From the NCBI GenBank assembly GCA_026225395.1, contig JAMFSR010000021.1, positions 62,001-126,000 of the forward strand: 64,000 bases of DNA. The letters run 5' to 3'. The stretch's first letter is position 1; each line of letters starts with the position of its first letter. Shown piece after piece: positions 1-8,559 of this stretch. The position numbers and the translations under genes are program-made. Source of the stretch: Granulicella sapmiensis (GTDB lineage: Bacteria; Acidobacteriota; Terriglobia; Terriglobales; Acidobacteriaceae). The notes under the pieces were generated by a model. It made no database searches and was not told the DNA's origin. It was given only the letters and a program-made list of their open reading frames with translations.

Positions 1-288
1 GTGATTGTGGCGGAAGGTACTGCTGAGTCTGAGGTGCTGGTGAAGTATGAGTCAGCGCTGGCGGAGTTCTTCAATGTGTCGCAAGCGAGCGTGCAGGTGA
101 TCGGCGCGACCAAAGACGCGTCGGCGATCGTCGTTCGTGCGAGCATGGCCGACGGGGCGAAGTGCGGGCGTTGCTGGCGTGTGGTGCTCGATGTCGGCAC
201 GGACGATCGTTGGCCCGTGGTTTGCGGGCGCTGTGCGGAGGCGTTGGAAGCTATTGGATTTCCGCCAATGATCGGTGAGGCGGCGTAA
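1..288 (+). CDS. ileS: Isoleucyl-tRNA synthetase, C-terminal end (partial)
   Basis: This is the last 95 codons of an isoleucyl-tRNA synthetase; the 5' part lies before the window, so the GTG at position 1 is probably internal. The C-terminal zinc-binding module is visible as two CxxC pairs, CGRCWR near residue 54 of the fragment and CGRCAEAL near residue 75, the usual zinc-finger tail of bacterial IleRS. The enzyme charges tRNA-Ile with isoleucine in the cytoplasm. The stop overlaps the lspA start (TAATG), a common ileS-lspA arrangement that supports the call. Confidence 0.9.
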   Translation: MIVAEGTAESEVLVKYESALAEFFNVSQASVQVIGATKDASAIVVRASMADGAKCGRCWRVVLDVGTDDRWPVVCGRCAEALEAIGFPPMIGEAA

Positions 289-782
289 TGGCTCGTATAC
301 GCGATGCGCGTTGGTTGATGGTTTTGATTGCGGTTGTGGTGATTGTGCTCGACCGAGTGACGAAGCTCTGGGTTGTGAGGCATATTGAGCCCGGGCATGC
401 GATTGTGGTGGTTCCGCGAGTGTTTCGAATCACGCATGTGCTCAATACCGGTGCAGCCTTCAGCATGTTTGAAGGAGCCGCGCATCCTGAAATGGTGCGA
501 CAGGTGTTGATCTGGTTCTCGGTCGCTGCCGTGCTCGTAGTGATCGGGATTTTGTGGAAGGCGGGGCGGACGGCATCGTTGATGTCGGTATCGCTTGCGC
601 TGATTCTGGGCGGCGCAGTTGGGAATTTGTATGACCGCGTGAAGCTACAGTACGTGGTGGATTTTCTTGAGGTGCATATCGTTCACTATCACTGGCCGGA
701 CTTCAATGTGGCGGATTCGGCGATTGTGGTGGGTGCATGTTTGCTGTTGTTGGAGATGCTGCGGCCGCAGCAGGTGGATTAG
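288..782 (+). CDS. lspA: Lipoprotein signal peptidase (signal peptidase II)
   Basis: A 164-residue inner-membrane aspartyl protease that cleaves signal peptides from diacylglyceryl-modified prolipoproteins. Four hydrophobic segments are visible. The family blocks DRVTKLWV (near residue 22), NTGAAFS (near 54), GGAVGNLYDR (near 108) and VVDFLEVH...FNVADSAI (near 123-145) are all present; the two catalytic aspartates lie in GNLYDR and NVADS. Length is normal for the family. Its ATG overlaps the ileS stop, so translation is probably coupled. It acts after Lgt, which is encoded at 6979-7857, and the binding protein at 26125 is a likely substrate. Confidence 0.95.
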   Translation: MARIRDARWLMVLIAVVVIVLDRVTKLWVVRHIEPGHAIVVVPRVFRITHVLNTGAAFSMFEGAAHPEMVRQVLIWFSVAAVLVVIGILWKAGRTASLMSVSLALILGGAVGNLYDRVKLQYVVDFLEVHIVHYHWPDFNVADSAIVVGACLLLLEMLRPQQVD

Positions 783-785
783 TTT

Positions 786-3700
786 ATGGCAACGATTCAG
801 GCGAACAACCAGATCACGATTCGCGGAGCGCGGACGCATAACCTCAAGGGCATCGATGTGGACATTCCACACAATGCGCTGACAGTTGTGAGCGGCGTTT
901 CGGGGTCGGGCAAATCTTCGCTGGCGTTCGATACGGTCTATGCGGAAGGACAGCGGCGGTATGTGGAGTCGTTGTCTGCTTATGCACGGCAGTTTCTGGA
1001 ACGCATCGAAAAGCCCGATGTCGATTTCATGGATGGGCTGGCGCCGGCGATTGCGATCAAGCAGAAGAACCAGACGAGGAATCCGCGATCGACCGTGGCT
1101 ACGGCTACGGAAATCTACGACTATCTTCGGCTGCTCTATGCGCGCTGCGGGACGGTCACTTGTTTGCACTGCGGCGGTGTGGTGCGGCATGACACGGTGG
1201 ATGAGATTGTGACGCGCGTCCTGTCGCAGCCCGAAGGCACGCGAGCCTATGCGCTGTTCCCTGTTGTGCGGCGCGAGGTGAAGCTGGAGGCGTTGGTGGG
1301 GCCGTCGACGGAGGTTGAGGCTGTCGCGCCCGCGCCGAAGAAGGTAGCCAAGGTGAAGAAGGCTGCCTCGCCGGTTGCGGTGGATGTGACCGATGCGATC
1401 AAAGAGCGGCTGGGTGAGCTTCGGCGGCGTGGGTATAACCGGCTTTGGCAGGCTTCGGTCGAAGGGACGGATGCGGGGAAGATTGTGGAGTTCTCTACGC
1501 CAGAGTCACTGCTGGAGCTGGACTTTGGTGCGGTAGAGACGCGGCCGATTTATGTGTTGGCGGACCGGCTGGCGCTGTCTGCTGATGTTCGCAGCCGGCT
1601 AGTGGATGCGATTGAGACCGGGTATCGCGAGGCGGGTGAGATTGTTTTCAGGACTGTGCCGCGTGAGGATGATGTTGCGGCTGAGGTGATGCGGTACTCG
1701 TCGGCGTTTGAGTGCTCGACGTGCCATCGGGCTTATCGCGAGCCGGAGCCGCGGCTGTTCAGCTTCAACAATCCGTTTGGAGCTTGTCCGCGGTGCCAGG
1801 GGTTTGGGAACACGATTGATTTTGATCCGGGGCTGATTATTCCGGATAAATCGAAGACGCTGGATGAGGGTGCGGTTGATCCGTGGACGAAGCCGAAGTA
1901 TCGGGCACATCACGGAGAGATGAAGCGTGCGGCGAAGTCGGCGGGTGTGCCGACGGACGTGCCGTGGTTCGATTTGACTGAGGCGCAGCAGCGGTTTATT
2001 GAAGATGGCGGCCCAGGTTGGAGCGGGATTCGCGGGTTCTTTGCGGAGCTTGAGCGGAAGAAGTACAAGCTGCATGTGCGGGTGTTTCTGTCGAAGTATC
2101 GCGGCTATGCGACTTGTCCGGATTGCCGGGGGCAGCGACTGCGGGCTGAGGCTCGGGCGGTGCTGCTTGAGGGCAGGAATATCTGCGAAGTGAGCGCGCT
2201 GACGATTACGGCGGCGGAAGAGTTCTTCGATGGTTTGCAGCTGACGCCGGCGCAGATGGAGATTGCCGGGAAAATTCTGGAGGAAGTGCGGCAGCGGGTT
2301 CACTTTCTGGAGCAGGTTGGGTTGGAGTACCTGACGCTGGACCGATTGAGCTCTACGCTGAGCGGTGGTGAGTCGCAGAGGATTCAGTTGGCGACTTCGC
2401 TCGGGTCGCGGTTGGTAGGAGCGTTGTATGTGTTGGATGAGCCTTCGATTGGATTGCATACGCGGGATACGGCAAAGCTGATCACGATCATGGAAGAACT
2501 GCGGGATTTGGGGAATACGATTCTCGTGGTGGAGCATGATCCGGATGTGATCCGGGCGGCGGATTATTTGCTGGATCTTGGGCCGGGTGCGGGTGAGTTG
2601 GGTGGACGCTTGCTGGCTGCGGGGACTGTGGATGAAGTGCGGGACAATCCGGCTTCGATTACAGGTAAGTATTTGAGTGGGCGCGCGAGGATTGCAGTGC
2701 CGAGGCATCGGCGTGAGCCGGGACGCGAGAAGCTGCAGTTGAAGGGTGCGCGGATCCATAACCTGCGGGGCGTGGATATGGAAGTGCCGCTCGGGTTGCT
2801 CTGCTGCGTGACGGGTGTGTCGGGTTCGGGTAAGTCGACGATTGTGCACCAGGTGCTGTATCGCGCGCTGATGCAGGCGCTGGGGCAGACGGAAGGTGGC
2901 GATCCGGCGCATTTGTATCGCGAGCTTTCGGGTGTGCAGTTTTTGAATGATGTGGTGCTGGTGGACCAGTCGCCGATTGGGCGGACGCCGCGGTCGAATC
3001 CGGTGACGTATATCAAGGCCTTCGATGCGATACGAGAGTTGTTTGCTTCGCAACCGGATGCCAAGCGTAAGAATCTTTCGGCGGGCTCGTTCAGCTTCAA
3101 TGTGCCGGGCGGGCGTTGCGATGTCTGCGAAGGCGATGGCACCGTGACGGTGGAGATGCAGTTTCTCGCGGATGTGGAGCTGCCTTGCGAGGAGTGCAAT
3201 GGAACGCGGTATAAGTCTTCCCTGCTGGAGATCAAGTACAAGGGCAAGAACATCCATGACGTGCTGGGGATGACGGTGAAGGAAGCGCTGGGGTACTTTG
3301 CCGGGCATCCGAAGATTACCGACAAGCTGGCCGTGTTGGATGAGGTGGGGTTGGGCTATGTGAGGTTGGGACAGAGTGCGACAACGCTGAGTGGAGGTGA
3401 GGCGCAGCGCGTGAAGTTGGCGCAGCATCTGGCTTCTACGCGGGCTGGATCGCTGGTGGGTGCTGGTGGAGCGCGGGGTGAGGCCAAGCGGGCGGCCAGC
3501 AGGATTTTGTACATCCTGGATGAGCCTACGACTGGATTGCACTTTGAGGACGTGGCGAAGCTGTTGGCGGCGTTCAACAAATTGATTGATGGCGGGGGTT
3601 CGCTGCTGGTGATCGAGCACAATCTGGATGTGATCAAGTGCGCGGACTGGGTGATCGACATGGGGCCGGAGGGTGGGTCGGGCGGCGGGCAGATTGTGGC

Positions 3701-3806
3701 TACCGGGACGCCGGAACAGATTGCGAAGGCTAAGGGCTCGCATACGGGGCATTGGTTGGCGCCGGTGTTGCGAGGCGAGCTAGTGAAGTCTCGGGAAGTG
3801 GCTTGA
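786..3806 (+). CDS. uvrA: UvrABC excinuclease subunit A
   Basis: UvrA, the damage-recognition ATPase of nucleotide excision repair. There are two ABC modules: Walker A GVSGSGKSS near residue 37 with signature LSGGESQR near 525, and a second GVSGSGKST near 678 with LSGGEAQR near 867. CxxC zinc modules lie near 309-340 (CSTC, CPRC), and CDVC near 777 pairs with CEEC near 800. At 1006 residues it is somewhat longer than the usual 930-960. Part of the excess is a low-complexity Ala/Pro/Lys stretch at about 174-200, and a second Ala/Gly-rich stretch follows the second signature. It starts 3 bases after the lspA stop and its stop overlaps the next start. Confidence 0.97.
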   Translation: MATIQANNQITIRGARTHNLKGIDVDIPHNALTVVSGVSGSGKSSLAFDTVYAEGQRRYVESLSAYARQFLERIEKPDVDFMDGLAPAIAIKQKNQTRNPRSTVATATEIYDYLRLLYARCGTVTCLHCGGVVRHDTVDEIVTRVLSQPEGTRAYALFPVVRREVKLEALVGPSTEVEAVAPAPKKVAKVKKAASPVAVDVTDAIKERLGELRRRGYNRLWQASVEGTDAGKIVEFSTPESLLELDFGAVETRPIYVLADRLALSADVRSRLVDAIETGYREAGEIVFRTVPREDDVAAEVMRYSSAFECSTCHRAYREPEPRLFSFNNPFGACPRCQGFGNTIDFDPGLIIPDKSKTLDEGAVDPWTKPKYRAHHGEMKRAAKSAGVPTDVPWFDLTEAQQRFIEDGGPGWSGIRGFFAELERKKYKLHVRVFLSKYRGYATCPDCRGQRLRAEARAVLLEGRNICEVSALTITAAEEFFDGLQLTPAQMEIAGKILEEVRQRVHFLEQVGLEYLTLDRLSSTLSGGESQRIQLATSLGSRLVGALYVLDEPSIGLHTRDTAKLITIMEELRDLGNTILVVEHDPDVIRAADYLLDLGPGAGELGGRLLAAGTVDEVRDNPASITGKYLSGRARIAVPRHRREPGREKLQLKGARIHNLRGVDMEVPLGLLCCVTGVSGSGKSTIVHQVLYRALMQALGQTEGGDPAHLYRELSGVQFLNDVVLVDQSPIGRTPRSNPVTYIKAFDAIRELFASQPDAKRKNLSAGSFSFNVPGGRCDVCEGDGTVTVEMQFLADVELPCEECNGTRYKSSLLEIKYKGKNIHDVLGMTVKEALGYFAGHPKITDKLAVLDEVGLGYVRLGQSATTLSGGEAQRVKLAQHLASTRAGSLVGAGGARGEAKRAASRILYILDEPTTGLHFEDVAKLLAAFNKLIDGGGSLLVIEHNLDVIKCADWVIDMGPEGGSGGGQIVATGTPEQIAKAKGSHTGHWLAPVLRGELVKSREVA

Positions 3807-5140
3807 TGGCTGGTTTGCGTTGGTTGATGGTTTGCGCGGTGGTGCTGCTCGGGGTTGGTGTGGGGCGGGCGCAGCTGCCGGCGGGAACGCGCGAGGCGGA
3901 TGATACGTCGCGCGAGGATGCGGTAAATGCGCGCATCAACGATGCGGAAGCTTCGCTAGAGAAGCAGGACTATGCGGGCGCGGCGGTGAAGCTGAAGTCG
4001 CTGGCGGTGGAGCGTCCGAAGGATGCCCGAGTGCTGTATGACCTGGGGTATGCGGAGGAACGGAATAGCGATGTGGCTGGCGCGGCGGAGGCTTATGCCG
4101 GAGCGATTGCGGCTGATCCGGCAATGGGGCAGCCGAGGGTCGCACTGGGACTGATCGATGCGCGGGCTGGCCGGATGGAAAAGGCGCACGCGGAGTTGAT
4201 GGGGGCGGCGAACCTGACGGCGGAGGCCCCCGTGCTGCGGGGTCGGGCCTTGCGGGCGTTGGCATCGATGGATGAGGGGTCGCATCCGGATGCGGCGCGA
4301 GAGGAGTTGCTGGCGGCGGTAAAGCTTACGGGAGAGACTCCGGACGATATTTTGATGGGAGCGGACCTGGCGGCGCGAGCTGGGGACGATGAGGATGCGG
4401 AGGCGGCTTACCGGCGGGCGCTGGCGGTGGAGCCGGGGAACGTGGATGCCGTGGCCGGACTGGGGCATGTGCTGGTGCGCGAGAAGAAGATGGTCGAGGC
4501 CGAAACGCTGCTGGCGGGGGCGATGAAGGCGCATCCGGATGATCCGCGGCTGGTGGCACAGCTGGCGCTGGCTTATACGCAAGAGGATAAGGCGGCACAG
4601 GCGATTCCGCTGATTGAGAAGCTGCGGGCTTCGCGGGCGGAGTATGCGGCGGATGCCGGAATGACCGGGATGCTGGCGCATCTGTATGCGCTGAACGGCC
4701 AGAATGCTGATGCGGAGAAGCTGTACCGGGGGCTGATTGCGGCGAATCCCAGCGACCCTGAGCAGTTGGATGAGCTGGGTGGCGTGCTAGTGAAGCAGAT
4801 GAAGTATGTCGAGGCGGAGGCGGTGCTGGTCAAGGCGGTTTCGATGCGGGATGGATTTGCGGACCAGAAGGACTGGGGTGGGGCGGCGGAGCACCTGGCG
4901 TTTGCTGCGTCGAAAGACGGGCATCCGCGGGTTACGTTGCAGGCGCTGGCGGAGCGTGCTACAGTTTTGCCCAACTCGCCGGCGGCTTTGTTTCTTGAAG
5001 CGATCTCGCATGATTCGCTGCATGAGACAAAAGAGGCGGCAGTGGCGTATCGTGCTTTTCTAGCAGTTGCTAACGGCAAGTTTCCCGATGAAGAGTTCCA
5101 GGCAAGGCATCGTTTGGTTGCGCTGGATCACATGAAGTAA
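3806..5140 (+). CDS. Secreted TPR-repeat protein
   Basis: A 444-residue exported protein. The ATG overlapping the uvrA stop (TGATG) is chosen because it gives a clean signal peptide: hydrophobic LMVCAVVLLGVGV, then a likely cleavage after GRAQ. The remainder is Ala/Glu/Leu-rich helical sequence in repeated 34-residue units of tetratricopeptide type, such as the units beginning near DYAGAAVKLKSL, DEDAEAAYRRALAVEPGN and NADAEKLYRGLIAANPSDP. TPR proteins scaffold protein-protein contacts; no catalytic domain is visible. Two small secreted proteins follow directly, suggesting a shared envelope role. No precise function can be assigned. Confidence 0.85.
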   Translation: MAGLRWLMVCAVVLLGVGVGRAQLPAGTREADDTSREDAVNARINDAEASLEKQDYAGAAVKLKSLAVERPKDARVLYDLGYAEERNSDVAGAAEAYAGAIAADPAMGQPRVALGLIDARAGRMEKAHAELMGAANLTAEAPVLRGRALRALASMDEGSHPDAAREELLAAVKLTGETPDDILMGADLAARAGDDEDAEAAYRRALAVEPGNVDAVAGLGHVLVREKKMVEAETLLAGAMKAHPDDPRLVAQLALAYTQEDKAAQAIPLIEKLRASRAEYAADAGMTGMLAHLYALNGQNADAEKLYRGLIAANPSDPEQLDELGGVLVKQMKYVEAEAVLVKAVSMRDGFADQKDWGGAAEHLAFAASKDGHPRVTLQALAERATVLPNSPAALFLEAISHDSLHETKEAAVAYRAFLAVANGKFPDEEFQARHRLVALDHMK

Positions 5141-5169
5141 GTGCACGGCTGCCTTTTACGAGGTGCGCT

Positions 5170-5670
5170 ATGGGCCATTCGAATCGCTGGAAGTGTCATG
5201 TTGCGCTAAACCGGGGTGTGGTGCTGGGTTTGGCGGTTGCTGTTTCCCTGACAGTTTGTGTACGGCCTGCGCGTGCTGCCGCACCCGATGAGAACGTGCT
5301 GGATTCGGCTGCATTGGCGCAGCTGGAATTGCGGGCCGCTAAAGCTCAGCCACGAGAACAGTGCTTTCTATATACGCAGGTGGTGCATAGCCTGACGGAG
5401 GCTGCGGGCAAGCAGCTGGCGGATGGTCAGGATGGGCCGGCTGCAGTGACGATTGCACATATTGAAGTAGTGACGGCGAAGATGCACACGCTGCTGCTGA
5501 AGGACGCAAAGCGGATCAAGGTGGCCGAAGAGTTGATGGAGCACACGACGCGGCGGCTCTCGGATATGCTGCACCTGACTTCGAACGAGACGCGGCCGGC
5601 GCTGGAAGCTACGCTGCAGCACCTGAATGCCGAGCAGAGCCGAATGCTGAGCGAGGTGTTCTCGGAGTGA
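5170..5670 (+). CDS. Hypothetical secreted helical protein
   Basis: A 166-residue protein of unrecognised family. It has a basic N-terminus, a hydrophobic stretch (VVLGLAVAVSLTVCV) and an AxA-like cleavage region (ARAAA), so it is probably exported. The mature part is charged and predicted helical, with CFLYTQVVHSLTEAAG and AEELMEHTTRRL segments. It lies 29 bases after the TPR gene, and its TGA overlaps the GTG start of the next gene (GTGA), pointing to translational coupling. Co-occurrence with the TPR protein suggests a common periplasmic complex, but this is inference. Confidence 0.75.
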   Translation: MGHSNRWKCHVALNRGVVLGLAVAVSLTVCVRPARAAAPDENVLDSAALAQLELRAAKAQPREQCFLYTQVVHSLTEAAGKQLADGQDGPAAVTIAHIEVVTAKMHTLLLKDAKRIKVAEELMEHTTRRLSDMLHLTSNETRPALEATLQHLNAEQSRMLSEVFSE

Positions 5671-6239
5671 GGGTGAAGCTGGCCGGCGTGGCGGTGATGG
5701 GGGTGTTGCTGGCGGGGACAGTTCCCTTGCGGGCGCAGGCGGATGAAGGCGTGATGAGCGACGCCGAGGTGGAGTCGCTGCGGGATGTGGCGTATGTGCC
5801 AATGGACCGGATTGCGGCTTACGTGAAGATTCTGGATTCGCGAGAGAAGAAGATTGATGGGCTGGTCTCGAAGCGGGGGTATCCGGGGCGGGCGGATGAG
5901 CTGCACGACTTGATGGCGCAAATTGCGGGGATTGCGGACGAGCTGAGCGACAACCTGGAGGAGCTGGCGAAGCAGCATCGAGATGTGAGGAAGGCGTTAC
6001 CGAAGGTGGTGTCAGCGACGGAGCGGTGGTCGACTTCGCTGCGGACTCCAGCGGATGATGTGGCGTACAACGTGGAGCGTAAGCTGGCGCTGGACGCGCT
6101 GAAGGATATGCGGGAGCTGGCTGAGGGGATGGAGACCGAAGAGGCGGCGTACTTCAAGGAGCATCCGGAGGCTGAGAAAGCGGAGAAAGAACGGGTGGCA
6201 CATCCGCATGCGACGTCGGACGGCGAGGGGCCGAATTAG
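5667..6239 (+). CDS. Hypothetical secreted helical protein
   Basis: A 190-residue protein with GTG start overlapping the previous stop. Residues 1-24 form a signal peptide (VAVMGVLLAGTVPLRAQA). The mature protein is highly charged and predicted to be mostly helical, possibly coiled coil (HDLMAQIAGIADELSDNLEEL), with an acidic/basic C-terminus rich in Glu and Lys. No family was recognised. It is probably translated together with the preceding secreted protein and TPR protein; size and composition suggest the two small proteins may be interacting partners or distant relatives. Confidence 0.75.
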   Translation: MRVKLAGVAVMGVLLAGTVPLRAQADEGVMSDAEVESLRDVAYVPMDRIAAYVKILDSREKKIDGLVSKRGYPGRADELHDLMAQIAGIADELSDNLEELAKQHRDVRKALPKVVSATERWSTSLRTPADDVAYNVERKLALDALKDMRELAEGMETEEAAYFKEHPEAEKAEKERVAHPHATSDGEGPN

Positions 6240-6247
6240 CACAGGGT

Positions 6248-6982
6248 GTGCGTGATAGGCTGGGCGCAGACGTGTCTTTGCCTGCCCTTCCTGCTGCTTC
6301 GCTGACCCTTGTCTCGATCTTTGAACGAGAGTATCGGGAGCTGCGTCCGCGGGCACCAATGCCGCCCATCGAGATCAAGTTCCGGCGGTTTACGAGCCTG
6401 AATACGACGATCCGGCTGCGCGAAGGGCGACTGATTGTTCGGCTCTCCGACCTGCTGGAGCATGCGCCGGAGACGATTCACCATGCGATTGCGCATATTT
6501 TGTTAGCCAAGTTGTATCGCAAGCCGATTGAGCCGGTGTATGCGGACCGGTACCGGCGGTATACGCAGTCGGAAGCGGTTTCGAAACAGGCCGAGCGGAT
6601 TCGGCAGACGCGGGGGCGGAAGCGGATCAGCTCACCGCAGGGGCATTTGTGGGACCTAGATGAAGTGTTTGAGGCCGTGAACCGGCGGTTCTTTCATGGC
6701 CTGCTGGGACGGCCTACGCTGACGTGGAGTGCGCATGTGGCCAAGCGGATGCTCGGGCATTATGACGCGGCGCACAACACGATTGTGGTGAGCCGGGTGT
6801 TTGATCGTCCGGGGACGCCGCGGTATGCGATTGAGTACCTGTTGTACCACGAGATGCTGCACCTGAAGCATCCGGTACGGGTGCGGGCCGGGCGGCGGTG
6901 TGTTCACTCGAAAGAGTTCCAGGCAGAGGAAAGATTGTTTCCGGAACTACAGCAAGCACGAGAGTTTTTAAAGCGGCTTTAG
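6248..6982 (+). CDS. SprT-like / YgjP-like zinc metalloprotein
   Basis: A 244-residue protein with a zinc-metalloprotease signature HEMLH near residue 206 followed by LKH and a later CVHSKEF histidine, the pattern of the SprT-like/M48-like group. The N-terminal half contains an arginine-rich stretch (QAERIRQTRGRKRISS) that could contact nucleic acid. GTG at 6248, 8 bases after the previous stop, is the chosen start; the spacing suggests it belongs to the same transcript as the secreted-protein genes. No signal peptide, so it is likely cytoplasmic. The gene converges on lgt with a 4-base overlap. Confidence 0.75.
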   Translation: MRDRLGADVSLPALPAASLTLVSIFEREYRELRPRAPMPPIEIKFRRFTSLNTTIRLREGRLIVRLSDLLEHAPETIHHAIAHILLAKLYRKPIEPVYADRYRRYTQSEAVSKQAERIRQTRGRKRISSPQGHLWDLDEVFEAVNRRFFHGLLGRPTLTWSAHVAKRMLGHYDAAHNTIVVSRVFDRPGTPRYAIEYLLYHEMLHLKHPVRVRAGRRCVHSKEFQAEERLFPELQQAREFLKRL

Positions 6983-7857
6983 GCTCTTGACTCGTCGGTG
7001 ATGGCAGGAGCCCACTGCTTGTTGGCTTTCGCAGACCAAAGCATTACGAGAATACCGACGAGCGCACTTCCGAGCGCGGCAACCTGTGCGTTCGACATGG
7101 TGTGCCCGAAGTAGAGCCTTGGATTGATCCGGACGAACTCCACCAGGAACCGGCCGGTCCCCGAAAGTAACAGGTAGAGGCCGGTGAGCCAGCCAATCGG
7201 CTTGTGCTTGGTTCCCCACTTCCAGAGAATCCAGAAGATAACGAGAGCGTAGAGGAATTCATAGACGGGAGTGGGTTGGACAAGAGCATCGGGCGGATTG
7301 GGTGGCACGAGCGCGTTCCACTTCATGTGGACGCCCCAGGGCAGCGTTGTATTGATGCCATAATCGCCGTCGCCCGAGGTTAGGCAGCCGATGCGGCCGA
7401 CCCCGTATCCGATGGCCGCCGCAGGAGCGGCGAGGTCCAGCATGCGCAGGCCACCGACCTTTGCGCCTTGCGTGCCTTCGAGCGGACCCGCAAAGCGAGA
7501 GATTCTTCCTTGATACAGGAGCATCGCGACGCCGGCCAGCAGGCCTCCAAACCACGCGAAACCCGCCTGAAACCAGTGCAGGAAGCCGAACATAACGTCA
7601 ACAGGATGGTGCCAGGTGGGCAGCATGATCTGGTGATACGCGGCCATGAGTTCCCGGGTGTTCTGGAGTTCGTGCCAGGTCTTGGCGCCGGCGATTCCAG
7701 CCAGAGTAACCAGTGCGACGATGCCGAGAGCGTCGGCGTCTACGCCGTTACGCATGAAGTTCTTGTGCAGAACGACGGTCGCGCAGACAGCGGCGAACCA
7801 GAGCAGCAGTCCAAACGTGCCGATGTGCACGGATCCAATATTGATAAAAGGGTACAT
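6979..7857 (-). CDS. lgt: Prolipoprotein diacylglyceryl transferase family protein
   Basis: A 292-residue multi-pass inner-membrane protein that transfers diacylglycerol from phosphatidylglycerol to the lipobox cysteine of prolipoproteins. About seven hydrophobic segments are present. The family block at about 153-166 reads GRIGCLTSGDGDYG, a variant of the classical GRxGNFxNGExxG, with the Asn replaced by Cys and the Glu by Asp. The downstream RFLVEFVR block near 242 with its Arg and Glu is intact. It is the only Lgt candidate in the window, and lipoproteins are encoded here. It diverges from hpt across about 100 bases. Confidence 0.85.
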   Translation of the reverse strand: MYPFINIGSVHIGTFGLLLWFAAVCATVVLHKNFMRNGVDADALGIVALVTLAGIAGAKTWHELQNTRELMAAYHQIMLPTWHHPVDVMFGFLHWFQAGFAWFGGLLAGVAMLLYQGRISRFAGPLEGTQGAKVGGLRMLDLAAPAAAIGYGVGRIGCLTSGDGDYGINTTLPWGVHMKWNALVPPNPPDALVQPTPVYEFLYALVIFWILWKWGTKHKPIGWLTGLYLLLSGTGRFLVEFVRINPRLYFGHTMSNAQVAALGSALVGILVMLWSAKANKQWAPAITDESRA

Positions 7858-7960
7858 GTCCTCTTGAGTATATCGGGATGCGGTGAGTGGGGCGGTAATC
7901 GGGACTTTTGTAGGAAAACCGCATGTTTTCCTCAGTAGGTTTTCGCGCTACCCTACCCAA

Positions 7961-8524
7961 ATGCCGATGCCTGTACCCGAGTTTGTCCCGCCTGGAACGA
8001 TGGAAGTGCTTTTTTCGAAACAACAGATTGCTGAACGCGTTGCTGCGCTGGGCAAGGAGATATCCGAAGAGTACAAGGGCGAGTCGATCGTGCTGATCGG
8101 TGTGCTGAAAGGGGCGGCGATTTTTCTTGCCGACCTGGCACGTGCGATCACGGTGGACAACACGTTCGACTTCGTCGCCGTGTCAAGCTATGGACGCGCG
8201 CGTGTGTCGTCGGGCGCGGTGAAGCTGATCAAGGACATCGACAACCCGATTGAGGGACGTCACGTGATCATCGTCGAAGACATTCTCGACACCGGACTGA
8301 CGCTGAACTACCTGCGCGACCTGATGTTGCAGCATAAGCCGGCGTCGCTGAAGATTGCGACGTGCCTGGACAAGCCGGAGCGCCGGCTGGTACCGATCGA
8401 AGCTGACTACATCTGCTTCAAGATTCCGAACCGATTCGTGATCGGGTACGGGATGGACTATGCCGAGCGGTATCGCGGTGTGGATGACATTCGTTTGTAT
8501 CCGGATACGCCTCCGGGACACTAG
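7961..8524 (+). CDS. hpt: Hypoxanthine phosphoribosyltransferase
   Basis: A 187-residue type I phosphoribosyltransferase that salvages hypoxanthine/guanine with PRPP to IMP/GMP in the cytoplasm. The PRPP-binding loop VIIVEDILDTGLTL near residue 104, the VLKGAAIF loop near 46 and the C-terminal purine-binding IPNRFVIGYGMDY are clear. The in-frame reading continues upstream to 7883, but ATG 7961 (MPMPVPEF) fits family length and is chosen. The gene stands alone between the divergent lgt and the downstream aroA. Confidence 0.92.
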   Translation: MPMPVPEFVPPGTMEVLFSKQQIAERVAALGKEISEEYKGESIVLIGVLKGAAIFLADLARAITVDNTFDFVAVSSYGRARVSSGAVKLIKDIDNPIEGRHVIIVEDILDTGLTLNYLRDLMLQHKPASLKIATCLDKPERRLVPIEADYICFKIPNRFVIGYGMDYAERYRGVDDIRLYPDTPPGH

Positions 8525-8559
8525 AAGCGGCTGGCCATCCCGAAGGCTAAAATAGTGGC

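Noticed and set aside
1599..3752. A long reverse-strand reading frame of over 700 codons opposite uvrA
   Set aside because: It is Arg/His/Leu/Pro-rich without domain features and mirrors the GC-biased codon use of uvrA, so it is a shadow frame.
6248..6982. SprT-like gene as a secreted protease
   Set aside because: No signal peptide is present; only a HExxH-type motif is visible, so a cytoplasmic role is kept.
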